Notes: generated from the letters alone by a model not told the origin. Positions 41,797 through 51,652 are shown, counted from the stretch's first letter. The stretch is DNA of 64,000 nucleotides from Acinetobacter larvae (GCF_001704115.1 NZ_CP016895.1:62001-126000), one strand, 5' to 3'. Numbers and translations: made by a program.

Positions 41797-42810
41797 TTAA
41801 GGGCTGAGTGCTGCGGCATCTTTATCGGTTAATACGGCACTATGGATATTGAGTGGTTTAGGAATTAACTTTTGCTGATAGAATGCATCGGCAACAGCCT
41901 GTTGCTGCTCAATCACGGTTGGGCTAATGATTTGCACGCCAAAGCCCATTCTTGCTGTTGCGGCTTTTAAAATACTCGGTGCTAAACCGGTAGGCTTTTG
42001 CATCAGTTCAGCTGCGGCATCTTGATTGTGTTGTAGCCATTGTGTGGTGGTATCTAAGGACTGAATGACGGTCTTAAATACTTGTGGATGTTGTTGGACA
42101 AAATTACGATCAGCCAAATAGAATTGGTGGTTGCTGACGACTTTATCGCCAGTGGCAAGGACTTTTGCACCTAACTGTTGTTCAGCTGCGGCAAAGAATG
42201 GGTCCCAGATTGCCCAAGCATCTACTGCACCTTTTTCAAAGGCGGCACGGGCATCTGCTGGCGGCAGATACACCACTTCGATATCATCCAAACTGAGTTG
42301 ATTGGCTTCCAATACTTTAAGCAGTAAATAATGTACATTGGAGCCTTTATTGAGAACCACACGTTTGCCTTTTAGATCTTTTACCGACTGAATGGTGGAG
42401 TTTTTAGGCACGATAATCGCTTCTGCAAAGGGTGCGGCAGGCTGGTTGGCGAGATAAATTAAGTTTGGATTGGCGGCTTGTGCAAAGATTGGAGGGGCTT
42501 CTCCTGCTTCACCCAAGACGACACTACCGACATTGAGCCCTTCGAGTAACTGCGGACCTGCGGGAAACTCAATCCATTTGACCTCAACACCTTGGGCTTT
42601 GAGTGCTTGATCGAGTTCACCACGGGCTTTGACGATGGGTAAAACACCATATTTTTGATAGCCAATATTTAAAGTAGTGTGTTGTTGTTTTTGTTCACAC
42701 GCGCTCAGGAACAATGCACCGGACATACTCAAACCAACGAGGATTCGTTTTGCTGAAGAGCTGCTGATCGGTTTTTGGGTTCTCCCGGCAAAGTGAATAC
42801 GCGTATGCAT
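41797..42810 (-). CDS. ssuA: Aliphatic sulfonate-binding protein
   Basis: Substrate-binding component of the Ssu transporter. From the ATG at 42810 (AGGA 6 bases upstream) it has 337 residues. An unusually long basic n-region precedes a hydrophobic core and LFLSAC, a lipobox-like site at Cys38. The protein may thus be anchored as a lipoprotein rather than free in the periplasm. The SBP fold shows LNIGYQKYGVLPIVKARGEL, KRVVLNKGSNVHYLLLK and FEKGAVDAWAIWDPF, all typical of SsuA. It is the first gene of the operon; the promoter must lie in 42811-43124. Confidence 0.94.
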   Translation of the reverse strand: MHTRIHFAGRTQKPISSSSAKRILVGLSMSGALFLSACEQKQQHTTLNIGYQKYGVLPIVKARGELDQALKAQGVEVKWIEFPAGPQLLEGLNVGSVVLGEAGEAPPIFAQAANPNLIYLANQPAAPFAEAIIVPKNSTIQSVKDLKGKRVVLNKGSNVHYLLLKVLEANQLSLDDIEVVYLPPADARAAFEKGAVDAWAIWDPFFAAAEQQLGAKVLATGDKVVSNHQFYLADRNFVQQHPQVFKTVIQSLDTTTQWLQHNQDAAAELMQKPTGLAPSILKAATARMGFGVQIISPTVIEQQQAVADAFYQQKLIPKPLNIHSAVLTDKDAAALSP

Positions 42811-43124
42811 AATGTCCTCAATGAGATGATCGTGAATGGAATAGACCATTACGCTAATCGTCTTTTTCAGAACAAAAAAATAAGTTTTTAGGCTTTAGTC
42901 AGCAGAAAAAAAGATAAAATTAAAAATGCTGTAGATATCACTAAATATGCTGAAATCACATGGCTAGTTCATCTAAAGGTCGTAGGGATTATCTTTAATA
43001 TATTATTAGAAATGAATGATATAGCTTTTATTTTGTGAGATGTTGAGCAATAACTACAATTTTGTTATTGCTCAAGTATTTATCTCAATATCATCAAAAT
43101 CTGCATTCATTAGCAAAAAATAAG
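42811..43124. other. Region between ssuA and argA
   Basis: Carries the ssuA operon promoter and the stem-loop after argA (43043-43075). I could not pick out a confident CysB or Cbl binding site by eye. No reading frame is credible. Confidence 0.45.
43043..43075 (-). terminator. Stem-loop downstream of argA
   Basis: TTGAGCAATAAC (43043-43054) pairs exactly with GTTATTGCTCAA (43064-43075), loop 9 bases, 50 bases past the argA stop. No long T run follows, so termination may be weak. Confidence 0.5.
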
Positions 43125-44492
43125 CTATAGCGGAGATGATGAAATTAACTTTTTAAAGACCATTGAGTTACGTTGGAAGTTATACATGGCTTGGCGCGCA
43201 GCAGGTAAATCATCAACACTCGCCGTATGAAAGCCATGTTCAATAAACCAATGCGCAGTACGTGTGGTCAATACAAATAATTGTGCAATGCCTTGTTGGG
43301 CGGCTTTTTGTTCGAGGAAGTGTAAGATTTGACTGCCACGATTGGATTTGCGATAGCTTGGATGCACTGCCACACAGGCAATTTCGGCAGATTGTAAGGT
43401 TTCGCCGCTGCCCGTTGGAATGGGATATAACGCAGCGCATGCCAAAATAGTGCCATCGCGCTCAATCACGGCAAATTGTTCTATTTCATTTTCTAAGCGT
43501 TCTCGAGAGCGATAAACCAAAATACCTTGTTGTTCCAATGGGCGTAGTAAGTTCATGAGTCCGCCGACATCATCGATCTGTGCCATGCGAATATCTTCAT
43601 AATGGGCATCACTGATCATGGTACCTATACCATCGCGCGTAAACAGTTCTTCGAGTAAGGCACCATCGTAGTGATAAGACAATAGGTGAACACGATGAAT
43701 ACCTTGTAGGCAGGCATGCTTAGCATTGTGTAAATAGAGGGCGATATCTGGATTTGAATCGCGGTATTTATCGATTTGCTGATCTAATTGCTGTGGGGAA
43801 AGTTCTCGAATCAGTTTACCGTGTTCATCCATTAGTCCTTGTTGGTTACCCAAGAAAATCAGCTTATCTGCTTGTAAGGCGATCGCAGCTTTGGTGGCGA
43901 CTTCTTCTGCTAAGACATTAAAAATTTCTCCGGTCGTGGAGTAGCCAATCGGTCCCAGCAATAGAATATTATGATGATTGAGGTGTTGTTGCATCGCTTC
44001 GATATCTAGATTGCGAATTTCACCGGTCAGTTGAAAATCAATCCCATCACGAATGCCATACGGTTTTGCGGTGACAAAATTTCCAGAAACGGTATCGATG
44101 CGTGCACCATGCATTGGCGAGTTTGCCAAGCCCATAGACAATAATGCCTCAATTTGCAGTCGAATAGCACCAACCGCATGAATGACACAGTCTAGAGATT
44201 CTCGTGTGGTAATGCGGTGACTGCCATGAAATGGACTGTTAATGCCTTTTTGTTGCAAGTGCGTATTGATCTGTGGACGTGCACCATATACTAGCACCAG
44301 ACGAATACCGAGTGAGTGCAGTAAGGCGATATCGTGAATAATATTCTTAAAATTTGCATCCAGAATCGCCTCACCCGCAAACATTAACACCATGGTTTTG
44401 TTGCGATGCGCGTTGATATATGGCGCAGAATGACGAAACCAATGGACGTAAGGTTGGGAGCTATGCGATGTTTCCACGTGATTTGACCTCAT
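43125..44492 (-). CDS. argA: Amino-acid N-acetyltransferase (N-acetylglutamate synthase)
   Basis: First enzyme of arginine synthesis: acetylates glutamate with acetyl-CoA. The 455-residue protein has an amino-acid-kinase-like regulatory domain (about 20-285; VHWFRHSAPYINAHRNKTMVLMFAGEAI, VLVYGARPQI, LLLGPIGYSTTGEIFNV) that usually senses arginine. A GNAT domain follows (about 300-445; AEIACVAVHPSYRKSNRGSQIL binds acetyl-CoA). I use the ATG at 44492; a TTG at 44513 and a GTG at 44477 are also possible. A perfect 8-base inverted repeat (44510-44517, 44525-44532) lies just upstream. Confidence 0.95.
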   Translation of the reverse strand: MRSNHVETSHSSQPYVHWFRHSAPYINAHRNKTMVLMFAGEAILDANFKNIIHDIALLHSLGIRLVLVYGARPQINTHLQQKGINSPFHGSHRITTRESLDCVIHAVGAIRLQIEALLSMGLANSPMHGARIDTVSGNFVTAKPYGIRDGIDFQLTGEIRNLDIEAMQQHLNHHNILLLGPIGYSTTGEIFNVLAEEVATKAAIALQADKLIFLGNQQGLMDEHGKLIRELSPQQLDQQIDKYRDSNPDIALYLHNAKHACLQGIHRVHLLSYHYDGALLEELFTRDGIGTMISDAHYEDIRMAQIDDVGGLMNLLRPLEQQGILVYRSRERLENEIEQFAVIERDGTILACAALYPIPTGSGETLQSAEIACVAVHPSYRKSNRGSQILHFLEQKAAQQGIAQLFVLTTRTAHWFIEHGFHTASVDDLPAARQAMYNFQRNSMVFKKLISSSPL

Positions 44493-44678
44493 GCAATATG
44501 CGAAATGGAACAAGCGCTCTACTCGCGCTTGTCATTTGATTATTCTAGTCAAAAAATGTGAAATAGCCTACCAAATGCTGCATGCGATCAGGGCTGACAC
44601 ATACGAATTAGCATCGCGTTTAGGATTGGGTATGGCTAGGAAGTCGAGTCTATATTGTATATGACGCATCTAGGGACA

Positions 44679-45077
44679 TTAATATTCCATAATTTGAATA
44701 ATATTATTGGTTTCCGAATCAACTAAAATATAGTCATTGTTGACTTTATACCATTGTTGATTTCGTGCAGGCTTGGGCAGATTGGTACCACGATAATCTA
44801 CCTTATAACTGTCGCTTCGATAATGTTGTGGCATCACATAACCAGCTTGCCATTTATGTTGTTGCAAGCGTCTTAAGCCACGTTGTTCTCGTTCACGACG
44901 TCTTTGCTGCATGCTATCATCGTCATTATTTTCATTGGCTAGATTTTGAAATCTATAGCCAGTCGCGTCACGTTTATAATCGTTAGGCCCACCATAATGA
45001 CGAGGGTTTGCATTGGCAACTTGATGCACTAGGCATAGCGAAAACATCAGCGCTAAAATCGCGTAGAGCTTTTGCAT
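44679..45077 (-). CDS. RcnB-family periplasmic protein
   Basis: A 132-residue exported protein with a signal peptide (MQKLYAILALMFSLCLVHQVANA). The mature part begins with an Asn/Asp- and Arg-rich, probably flexible segment. It ends with the RcnB-type domain: QHYRSDSYKVDYRGTNLPKPARNQQWYKVNNDYILVDSETNNIIQIM. The founding member, E. coli RcnB, helps nickel/cobalt balance, but family members also sit in settings unrelated to metals. No rcnA exporter is near. Confidence 0.82.
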   Translation of the reverse strand: MQKLYAILALMFSLCLVHQVANANPRHYGGPNDYKRDATGYRFQNLANENNDDDSMQQRRREREQRGLRRLQQHKWQAGYVMPQHYRSDSYKVDYRGTNLPKPARNQQWYKVNNDYILVDSETNNIIQIMEY

Positions 45078-45308
45078 AGTTTACCCTCTTGGACTCAATT
45101 TATATTTTTTCACGTTACTAATCTACCCGTTAAATGCAGAGAAACAATGAAGATATTTGTGTATCTAAATGAAGAACTTGTAGATGATCTACATGATTTA
45201 ATTATTAAAAGTCAGTATAAAGTGTCGACCTATTATATAAAAATTGCAGCGCATAGGCAGTAGTACGCTGCAAGTTTATCGTAAAATTATAATTATTTTA
45301 CGATGCAT

Positions 45309-46055
45309 TTAATCTTGCGCATTGATGCTTTCTCCATTGAGATGAGCACTGTCTTCGCCCATCAGATATAAATATGCGGGCATAATGTGTTCTGGTGTAG
45401 GCAGTGTTTTAGGATCTTCTTCTGGAAATGCCGAGGCGCGCATGGCCGTCCGTGTGCCGCCTGGATTAATACAATTGTATCGAATATTCGGGTAGGTATT
45501 TTCGAGGGCGAAAATTTTGCTCATCGCTTCCAAAGCAAATTTTGATACAGAATAAGCCCCCCAACGTGCCCGAGCTTCGCGACCAACGCCGGAACTGGTA
45601 AAGACCACAGAAGCTTGTTCAGCCTGCTGCAATAAAGGCAATAACTCTTGGGTGAGCACAAAGGGGGCACGTAAGTTAACGGCGATGACGTCATCCCATA
45701 GCTCACTGTTATAATGTGCTAGTTCAGTGCGTTCACCCAGAATACCTGCATTATGTAAAATACCATCTAGGCGACCAAATTGTTGCTGTAAGGTATTGCG
45801 TAACAGCTCATAGTCGCGTGCTGTCGCGGTTGAAAGTTGTAAGGGTAAAATGGCTGGTTGCGGCGCACCTAAGCCTTCAATCTCATCATAGATCACCTCA
45901 AGCTTATTTAAGGTGCGTCCATGTAAGACAACCGTCGCACCATGTAGGGCATAGCTAATTGCCGCTGCACGACCGATCCCATCACCTGCACCAGTAATTA
46001 AAATAATCTTGTCTTTAAGTAAATCTGAACGCGGTTGATACTCGGAAAATTTCAT
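45309..46055 (-). CDS. yciK: Short-chain dehydrogenase of the YciK family
   Basis: NAD(P)-dependent SDR oxidoreductase of 248 residues. The nucleotide motif is TGAGDGIGR (about 20-28), NAG is in ILHNAGILGE, and the active site is Ser in VFTSSGVG and YSVSK with catalytic Tyr and Lys. The C-terminal NPGGTRTAMRASAFPEEDP is typical of YciK. The physiological substrate is unknown. It follows mupP by 53 bases; ubiG-mupP-yciK is the same gene order found in Pseudomonas. Confidence 0.93.
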   Translation of the reverse strand: MKFSEYQPRSDLLKDKIILITGAGDGIGRAAAISYALHGATVVLHGRTLNKLEVIYDEIEGLGAPQPAILPLQLSTATARDYELLRNTLQQQFGRLDGILHNAGILGERTELAHYNSELWDDVIAVNLRAPFVLTQELLPLLQQAEQASVVFTSSGVGREARARWGAYSVSKFALEAMSKIFALENTYPNIRYNCINPGGTRTAMRASAFPEEDPKTLPTPEHIMPAYLYLMGEDSAHLNGESINAQD

Positions 46056-46108
46056 AACAAGACCTCCAGATCATCATTGTTATTTGGGGTTATTCGGGTT
46101 ATTAGGAT

Positions 46109-46810
46109 TTATAAAGAATATGCTCGTGTTGCGTGGTGTGCGAGGCGACTATTTAAAAGTTTTTGTAAATCAGCAACACTATCAATAATTGCATCGGCAT
46201 GCCACGCTGCCAAGTCATCTCGATAGGCTGCGGGCAAATAACCATAGGCAGCTAAAATGGTATACATGTGAGCATTGCGACCAGCATCGATATCACGTGG
46301 ATGGTCACCGACATAAATAATATGTTGACTGTCTAATTGCAATTGTTTCGCAGCCAAATACATCGGTTCTGGGTCAGGCTTGGTATGCTGTACGTCTTCG
46401 GGGCAGACCAGAACGGCACAGCGTTGCTCGAGTGCCAAGGCTTTGAGTAAAGATTCACTGAGCGCACGGGGTTTATTGGTGACGATTCCCCAGGGAATTT
46501 GTGCTGCCTCCAATTGCAGCAGTAATTCATCCATGCCTGCAAACAGACGAGTATCAACAGCGATGTTTTCGGCATAAATATCTAAAAAGCGCTGACGGTG
46601 AGCCAGAAAGACTGGATCATCACTTGCCAGCTCTGGATAGACCAATTGCACCATGGCACGGGCACCTTCAGAGACTTGGCTCCGAATGTGTGCGGCATCG
46701 ACCACGGGACGCTGTGCCTGACGACACATTTCTTGAATGATGCGAATAAAGTCAGCAGCCGTGTCGATCAGGGTACCATCTAAATCAAATAATACTGCTT
46801 GCACAGTCAT
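46109..46810 (-). CDS. mupP: HAD phosphatase, probably MupP (MurNAc-6-phosphate phosphatase)
   Basis: A 233-residue HAD-IA hydrolase with nucleophile DLDGT (D9, D11), motif II in [10 protein letters not shown], Lys in [10 protein letters not shown] and the acidic [16 protein letters not shown]. It resembles phosphoglycolate phosphatase Gph, but location between ubiG and yciK is that of Pseudomonas MupP. MupP dephosphorylates N-acetylmuramic acid 6-phosphate so the sugar can go straight back to UDP-MurNAc (AmgK/MurU route). The start overlaps the ubiG stop by 4 bases (ATGA). The symbol rests mainly on gene order. Confidence 0.8.
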   Translation of the reverse strand: MTVQAVLFDLDGTLIDTAADFIRIIQEMCRQAQRPVVDAAHIRSQVSEGARAMVQLVYPELASDDPVFLAHRQRFLDIYAENIAVDTRLFAGMDELLLQLEAAQIPWGIVTNKPRALSESLLKALALEQRCAVLVCPEDVQHTKPDPEPMYLAAKQLQLDSQHIIYVGDHPRDIDAGRNAHMYTILAAYGYLPAAYRDDLAAWHADAIIDSVADLQKLLNSRLAHHATRAYSL

Positions 46811-47523
46811 GCCGATGCCTCTTTTTGTGTATATACCATATAGTTGACGTCGACATTTGCGCCCAACCAATAATGTTTGGTTAGTGGGTTATAATGTAGA
46901 CCAGTCATATCTTTGAGGGTGAGTTGTGCTGCGCGTATATCATGTGCCAGTTCAGCAGGTTTAATAAATTTATGATAATCGTGTGTGCCACGTTTTAATA
47001 AGCGCAAGACATATTCAGCACCAATAATGGCAAATAAATAAGCTTTCGGATTACGGTTAATGGTGGAGAAAAAAACATGTCCGCCGGGTTTGGCGAGTTT
47101 TTGGCAAGCTAGAATAATCGATGCCGGGTCGGGTACATGCTCCAACATTTCCATGCAAGTGACAACGTCATATTGTCCTGCCTGCTGTTCTGCGAGCTGT
47201 TCTACAGGAATCTGACGGTACTCAATATGATGTACATTCTCTTGTTCTGCATGTAAGCGTGCAACGTTAAGTGGTGCTTCACCCATATCGATACCCAGTA
47301 CTTCTGCACCACGTCGTGCCATGCTCTCTGCTAAGATTCCACCGCCACAGCCGACATCTAAAACTTTTTTGCCTTGGATGCCACCGGATTTGTCATCGAT
47401 CCAATTGAGACGCAATGGGTTAATCTGGTGTAATGGACGGAATTCAGCATTCTGATCCCACCATAAGCTTGCGAGGGCCTCAAATTTGGCAATTTCTTGT
47501 GGATCGACGTTGAGTTGCGACAT
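46807..47523 (-). CDS. ubiG: Ubiquinone biosynthesis O-methyltransferase
   Basis: Does both O-methylations in ubiquinone synthesis (the first acting on the polyprenyl dihydroxybenzene, the last on demethylubiquinol). In 238 residues the SAM motif [28 protein letters not shown] (about 55-82) is seen, with [16 protein letters not shown] and [18 protein letters not shown] following, all diagnostic of UbiG. It starts the unit ubiG-mupP-yciK and is divergent from dsbA across 185 bases. Confidence 0.97.
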   Translation of the reverse strand: MSQLNVDPQEIAKFEALASLWWDQNAEFRPLHQINPLRLNWIDDKSGGIQGKKVLDVGCGGGILAESMARRGAEVLGIDMGEAPLNVARLHAEQENVHHIEYRQIPVEQLAEQQAGQYDVVTCMEMLEHVPDPASIILACQKLAKPGGHVFFSTINRNPKAYLFAIIGAEYVLRLLKRGTHDYHKFIKPAELAHDIRAAQLTLKDMTGLHYNPLTKHYWLGANVDVNYMVYTQKEASA

Positions 47524-47708
47524 AAGCGGCCACCTCTAAGCTATTTGGTTGAATGAAAAAATGATATTGATTAATCTAGTGTAGCGCTAATTCTGAAAAA
47601 AGCGATCAATCCTGAAAAAAACTTCACATAAGCAAAACGATTTTCCCATATTTGTTTTATAGTTAGCACATAAGCTATAGGCTGTACAATTCGAGGATAA
47701 ACAGCGTA

Positions 47709-48326
47709 ATGAAAAAATTTATTTTGGCTGGCATCGCTGCTGGCATCATGGCCTTCTCAATGCAAAGCATGGCAGCAGATTTCGTTGCAGGTAAAGACTA
47801 CACGGTGATTAAGAATCCGGGTAAAGTTGATGTGCCTGGTAAGATCGAAGTACGTGAGTTCTTTTGGTACGGTTGCCCACATTGTTATACCTTAGAACCG
47901 CATATGCAAACTTGGTTAAAGAATATGCCTAAAGATGTACGCTTTTTACGTACACCCGCGGCAATGAATAAATTATGGGAACAAGGTGCACGTGCATATT
48001 ATGTATCTGAGGCATTGGGCATTCGTCAAAAAACGCATTTACCCTTAATGCATGCAATTCATGCTGAAAATAAACAAATTTTTGATCAAGCTTCTTTGGC
48101 AAAATTTTATACAGCATATGGTGTCCCAGAAGCGAAATTCAATGGTTTATTTAATTCATTTGCTATTAGTGCCAAAATCGCTGAATCCAATAAACTCGCA
48201 CAACAATATCAACTGACAGGCGTACCAGCTGTGGTTGTGAATGGTAAATACATCGTGACAGGTGAAGATGGGAAAGTAACCCAAGTTCTGGATTACCTTG
48301 TTAAGAAAGAACGTGCAGCCAAATAA
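47709..48326 (+). CDS. dsbA: Thiol:disulfide interchange protein DsbA
   Basis: Periplasmic oxidase that donates disulfides to exported proteins. The 205-residue precursor has a signal peptide (MKKFILAGIAAGIMAFSMQSMAA) and a thioredoxin fold with CPHC active site in FFWYGCPHCYTLEP. The helical insert and the cis-Pro loop GVPAVVVNGKYIV are also present. A clear terminator follows at 48362-48386. Confidence 0.96.
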   Translation: MKKFILAGIAAGIMAFSMQSMAADFVAGKDYTVIKNPGKVDVPGKIEVREFFWYGCPHCYTLEPHMQTWLKNMPKDVRFLRTPAAMNKLWEQGARAYYVSEALGIRQKTHLPLMHAIHAENKQIFDQASLAKFYTAYGVPEAKFNGLFNSFAISAKIAESNKLAQQYQLTGVPAVVVNGKYIVTGEDGKVTQVLDYLVKKERAAK

Positions 48327-48361
48327 AATATAAAAAATTACCATGAACTGTTTTGATGATT

Positions 48362-48386
48362 AAACCTGCTACGGCAGGTTTTTTTC
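48362..48386 (+). terminator. Intrinsic terminator after dsbA
   Basis: AAACCTGC (48362-48369) pairs with GCAGGTTT (48374-48381), loop TACG, followed by a run of Ts. Confidence 0.88.
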
Positions 48387-48446
48387 TGTCGTTTAAACAA
48401 TGTTGCGGCTTAGAAAGTTGTCACTGCAAAATTGTAGTGATAGACA

Positions 48447-49109
48447 TTATTGATCGAAAGGATGACCTTGTGCGGTTGATTTTGCAGTATGAACCGCGCC
48501 ACAAAACATTAAGTGCGCTTGTTGAGTGATATGTTGTTTGAGCCGTTCTTTTTCTGCATTTTGTTCACTGGCAGGTGGCTGTTGCAGCAAATCAATCCAT
48601 GACATTGCCCAAGTAAAAGAAAGATTAATCAAAATGCCTGTGAGTGCATTGAGATGATTTAGATTTTGTAATTGCTGTATGGCATCTATTTTGGCAAATT
48701 CTTGGCTTAAATCTTCAACTAAAAAATTAATTTCACGCGAAATCGCCAAACGTAATTGTTCGGAACCTCCCCAGCGCTCAGAAATCATAAAAATCCATGG
48801 TGCAGGGTTTTGCTCCACAGCGGTGATAAAAATATCTAAACTAGAATGATTGCGATCAGGCACTAAATAATTACGCCCAATTTGATATAAAACGGTTTTA
48901 ATATCAACAGAAACCTGATCGACAAGCTCAGTCCCCAGTTGGCTCATATCATTAAAATGCCGATAAAAAGCTGTTGGCACTAGACCTACTTCGCGGGTCA
49001 GTTCGCGTAAACTGATACTCGAAAAAGCACGACCTGCACGACTCAATGACAAGGCTGCATTGAGTAAGGCTTGACGGCTTTGTAATTTACGCTCATCGCG
49101 AATCGACAT
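48447..49109 (-). CDS. TetR-family regulator, FabR/DesT-like
   Basis: A 220-residue TetR protein. The helix-turn-helix is ALLNAALSLSRAGRAFSSISLRELTREVGLVPTAFYRHFNDMSQLG (about 14-59); PTAFYRHF with ISLREL is a FabR/DesT signature. The C-terminal domain has APWIFMISERWGGSEQLRLAISREI, again as in FabR. Such proteins bind acyl-CoA or acyl-ACP and control desaturation or unsaturated fatty-acid synthesis. It is divergent from a fatty-acid desaturase across 443 bases, the arrangement expected for regulator and target. Confidence 0.9.
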   Translation of the reverse strand: MSIRDERKLQSRQALLNAALSLSRAGRAFSSISLRELTREVGLVPTAFYRHFNDMSQLGTELVDQVSVDIKTVLYQIGRNYLVPDRNHSSLDIFITAVEQNPAPWIFMISERWGGSEQLRLAISREINFLVEDLSQEFAKIDAIQQLQNLNHLNALTGILINLSFTWAMSWIDLLQQPPASEQNAEKERLKQHITQQAHLMFCGAVHTAKSTAQGHPFDQ

Positions 49110-49552
49110 ATTCTTGTTCTCTATTCATTCCATTCCCTTTGAGTCTATCAAAAAAGTACAGCTGATATCTGCTTGATTGCAAAATACCGTTAGATGGTAT
49201 GTTGCGATACGATTAAAAAGTAGTGTGATGTTCTATATCAGTTTTTTCAATTCTTTTTGAAGAAAGCAGGATTTTATTGAGCGCAGGGCACAAAAATAAA
49301 CAGCTTTGGGTCAAGGCTTTTGTTTATAGTTGCCTATATCTTGAAACAGCATAGATCGAATAGCTGTATATCCCTATACAATCATTTAAAATTGCAACGG
49401 CTTATTCATCAGATCTGTGTGTCAAAGTATCAGTTAATCTATAAAAAACTAAGCTAAAAATGAAGTTAAAAAACCAATTTAAAAACAATAGCGCTAAAGC
49501 AGGTTAGACCCATAACAATTTAGACCCATGCGTATAGAGCTGGAGTATTACA
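49110..49552. other. Divergent control region between regulator and desaturase
   Basis: No gene is seen in 443 bases. It should hold both promoters and the operator of the FabR/DesT-like protein. A short perfect inverted repeat, TGTATA-TCCC-TATACA, lies at 49365-49380; a looser one, ATACC-N7-GGTAT, lies near 49184-49201. Neither is proven. Confidence 0.45.
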
Positions 49553-50728
49553 ATGAATATGTCACAACAATTTTTTCCAAGTCAGCATGTCTCTGGTTTA
49601 AGCACTGTACAAATCGAACAATTTGGACAGCGCATTGATGAGATTCGCCAGCGTATTATTCTTGATCTCGGTGAAAAAGATGCGCGCTATATCCGTAAAA
49701 TTCGCAATTTTGTGCGTTATAGTGAAGCAGGTGCACGGACTTTACTGACGTTCGCTGCATGGCTTCCCCCAGTTTGGCTCGCTGCTACAGCCCTGTTAGG
49801 CGTTTCTAAGATCGTAGAAAATATGGAGCTGGGTCATAATGTGATGCATGGTCAATTTGATTGGCTCAATGACCAGAGTTTAAATGGTAGTCGATATGAC
49901 TGGGATACCATCGCCACGGGAGATGATTGGCGCTATTGTCATAATTATATCCATCATACTTATACCAATATCGTCGGGCAGGATCATGATGTTGGCTATG
50001 GTCTATTACGTGTCAGTCAGGCACAACCCTGGGAGGTGCGTTTTATCTGGAATATTCCTTTAGCCATTCAATTGATGCTATTTTTTGAATGGTATGTCGG
50101 CTTACAGAATTTGCATTTAGAAGATGTCATGGTTTATAAGCGCAAAACATGGTCTGCGGTCTGGCAACAGTCTGCAGGGGTACGTCGTAAAGCGTTGCGA
50201 CAAGTTCTCAAAGACTATGTGTTTTTCCCAGCGATCTCGGGTATCAATGCGCCTGCCGTATTTACTGCCAATTTTACTGCCAATATTATACGTAATATTT
50301 GGGCTTCGGCTGTGATTTTTACGGGTCATTTTACTGAGCAAGCACAGACATTTAGTCAGGTGCCTAATGGTGAAGAAAGTCGGGCAGAATGGTATATTCG
50401 ACAGATACTTGGCTCTAGTAATTTTACTGGAGCGCAGTGGTTGCATATCCTCAGTGGAAATTTGAGCCATCAGATCGAGCATCATTTGTTTCCCGATCTA
50501 CCTGCCAATCGCTATGCTGAAATTGCACCAGAGATCGAAGCTTTATGTCAGGAATATGGTCTTTACTATAATCAAGCAAATTTTGCTAAGCAATTTTTGG
50601 GCGTCTGGCAACGTTTAGCTGAGCATGCTCTCCCTGATGATTTGAGCATCTCAGAGACGGCTGCTTTGTTACTAAAGCGCAGTGGTCAAGGTTTGGTTCG
50701 CCGTTTCAAAGCGCGTTGGCGTAATTAA
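49553..50728 (+). CDS. Membrane fatty-acid desaturase
   Basis: A 391-residue di-iron desaturase that introduces double bonds into acyl chains in the membrane. The three His boxes are present: GHNVMH (about 94-99), HNYIHH (about 130-135) and HQIEHH near residue 307. Hydrophobic stretches lie between them (TLLTFAAWLPPVWLAATALLG and others). AGTGAA..TGGAG precedes the start. It faces away from the FabR/DesT-like gene. The electron donor (ferredoxin reductase) often paired with such desaturases in this genus is not next to it. Confidence 0.94.
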   Translation: MNMSQQFFPSQHVSGLSTVQIEQFGQRIDEIRQRIILDLGEKDARYIRKIRNFVRYSEAGARTLLTFAAWLPPVWLAATALLGVSKIVENMELGHNVMHGQFDWLNDQSLNGSRYDWDTIATGDDWRYCHNYIHHTYTNIVGQDHDVGYGLLRVSQAQPWEVRFIWNIPLAIQLMLFFEWYVGLQNLHLEDVMVYKRKTWSAVWQQSAGVRRKALRQVLKDYVFFPAISGINAPAVFTANFTANIIRNIWASAVIFTGHFTEQAQTFSQVPNGEESRAEWYIRQILGSSNFTGAQWLHILSGNLSHQIEHHLFPDLPANRYAEIAPEIEALCQEYGLYYNQANFAKQFLGVWQRLAEHALPDDLSISETAALLLKRSGQGLVRRFKARWRN

Positions 50729-50830
50729 GGTTCGTAATCTTGCGGTATTGCAGTGATTTTAATTGAGTGAATACAAGCGAATATATTTATTGATTGGCAA
50801 CATCGTCGAATCAATGTTTGAACAGGCATC

Positions 50831-50839
50831 TGTTATACT
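50831..50839 (+). promoter_or_regulatory. Extended -10 promoter of rph
   Basis: TGTTATACT (TGn plus TATACT at 50834-50839), with a weak -35 TCAATG 17 bases upstream, lies about 38 bases before the rph start. Confidence 0.5.
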
Positions 50840-50876
50840 GGCATAAATTCAGTTTAAGCTCTTATAAGGATGAGTT

Positions 50877-51593
50877 ATGCGTATAGACCAACGTGCCTTA
50901 GATCAATTACGTGACATTAAAATTACCCGTAATTATACCCGTTACGCAGAAGGATCAGTGCTTATCGAGTTTGGTCATACCAAAGTATTGTGCACTGCGA
51001 GTATTGATCATAGCGTGCCGCGTTTTCTCAAGGGGCAAGGTCAGGGATGGGTGACTGCTGAGTATGGCATGTTACCGCGTTCTACCCATACACGTAGTGA
51101 TCGTGAGGCGGCACGTGGTAAACAAAGTGGTCGTACACAAGAAATTCAACGTTTGATTGGGCGTAGTTTACGCGCCATGATTGACCTCAAAAAACTCGGT
51201 GAACATACCATTAACATTGACTGTGATGTGATTCAAGCAGATGGTGGTACCCGTACCGCATCCATTACCGGTGCTGCAGTTGCACTGGTTGATGCCGTAA
51301 ATGTTTTAATTGAACAAAAGAAAATTAAACAAGATCCTCTTAAAGGCTTAATTGCTGCGGTATCTGTTGGTATTTTCCAAGATCAGGCATTGCTGGATCT
51401 GTGTTATGAAGAAGATTCTAATTGCCAGACCGACTTAAACGTGGTGATGACCCAAGCGGGTGAGTTTATTGAAATTCAAGGCACCGCTGAAGATAAACCC
51501 TTTACGCGCGAACAGTGCAATAGCATGTTGCAACTTGCTGAACAAGGCATTAAGGAGTTGATTCAGAAACAAAAAACAGCATTAGATTGGTAA
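50877..51593 (+). CDS. rph: Ribonuclease PH
   Basis: Phosphate-dependent 3'-5' exoribonuclease that trims tRNA 3' ends and degrades structured rRNA. The 238-residue protein matches the family length and carries the N-terminal [12 protein letters not shown], the basic [30 protein letters not shown] loop for RNA and phosphate binding, and the [18 protein letters not shown] core. It is full length, unlike the frameshifted copy of E. coli K-12. AAGGAT precedes the ATG and a terminator follows. Confidence 0.98.
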   Translation: MRIDQRALDQLRDIKITRNYTRYAEGSVLIEFGHTKVLCTASIDHSVPRFLKGQGQGWVTAEYGMLPRSTHTRSDREAARGKQSGRTQEIQRLIGRSLRAMIDLKKLGEHTINIDCDVIQADGGTRTASITGAAVALVDAVNVLIEQKKIKQDPLKGLIAAVSVGIFQDQALLDLCYEEDSNCQTDLNVVMTQAGEFIEIQGTAEDKPFTREQCNSMLQLAEQGIKELIQKQKTALDW

Positions 51594-51652
51594 ATAACAG
51601 CGCAAATTTTAGCACTTTAGCTAGGCGATGATATTTATATAAAGTCTTTGTT

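Noticed and set aside
45147..45263. A 38-codon frame starting MKIFVYLNEELVDDLHDLI between the RcnB-family gene and yciK
   Set aside because: Too short, no clear ribosome site and no recognised family, although its start resembles a small toxin-antitoxin-like or DNA-binding peptide. It is not supported well enough to list.
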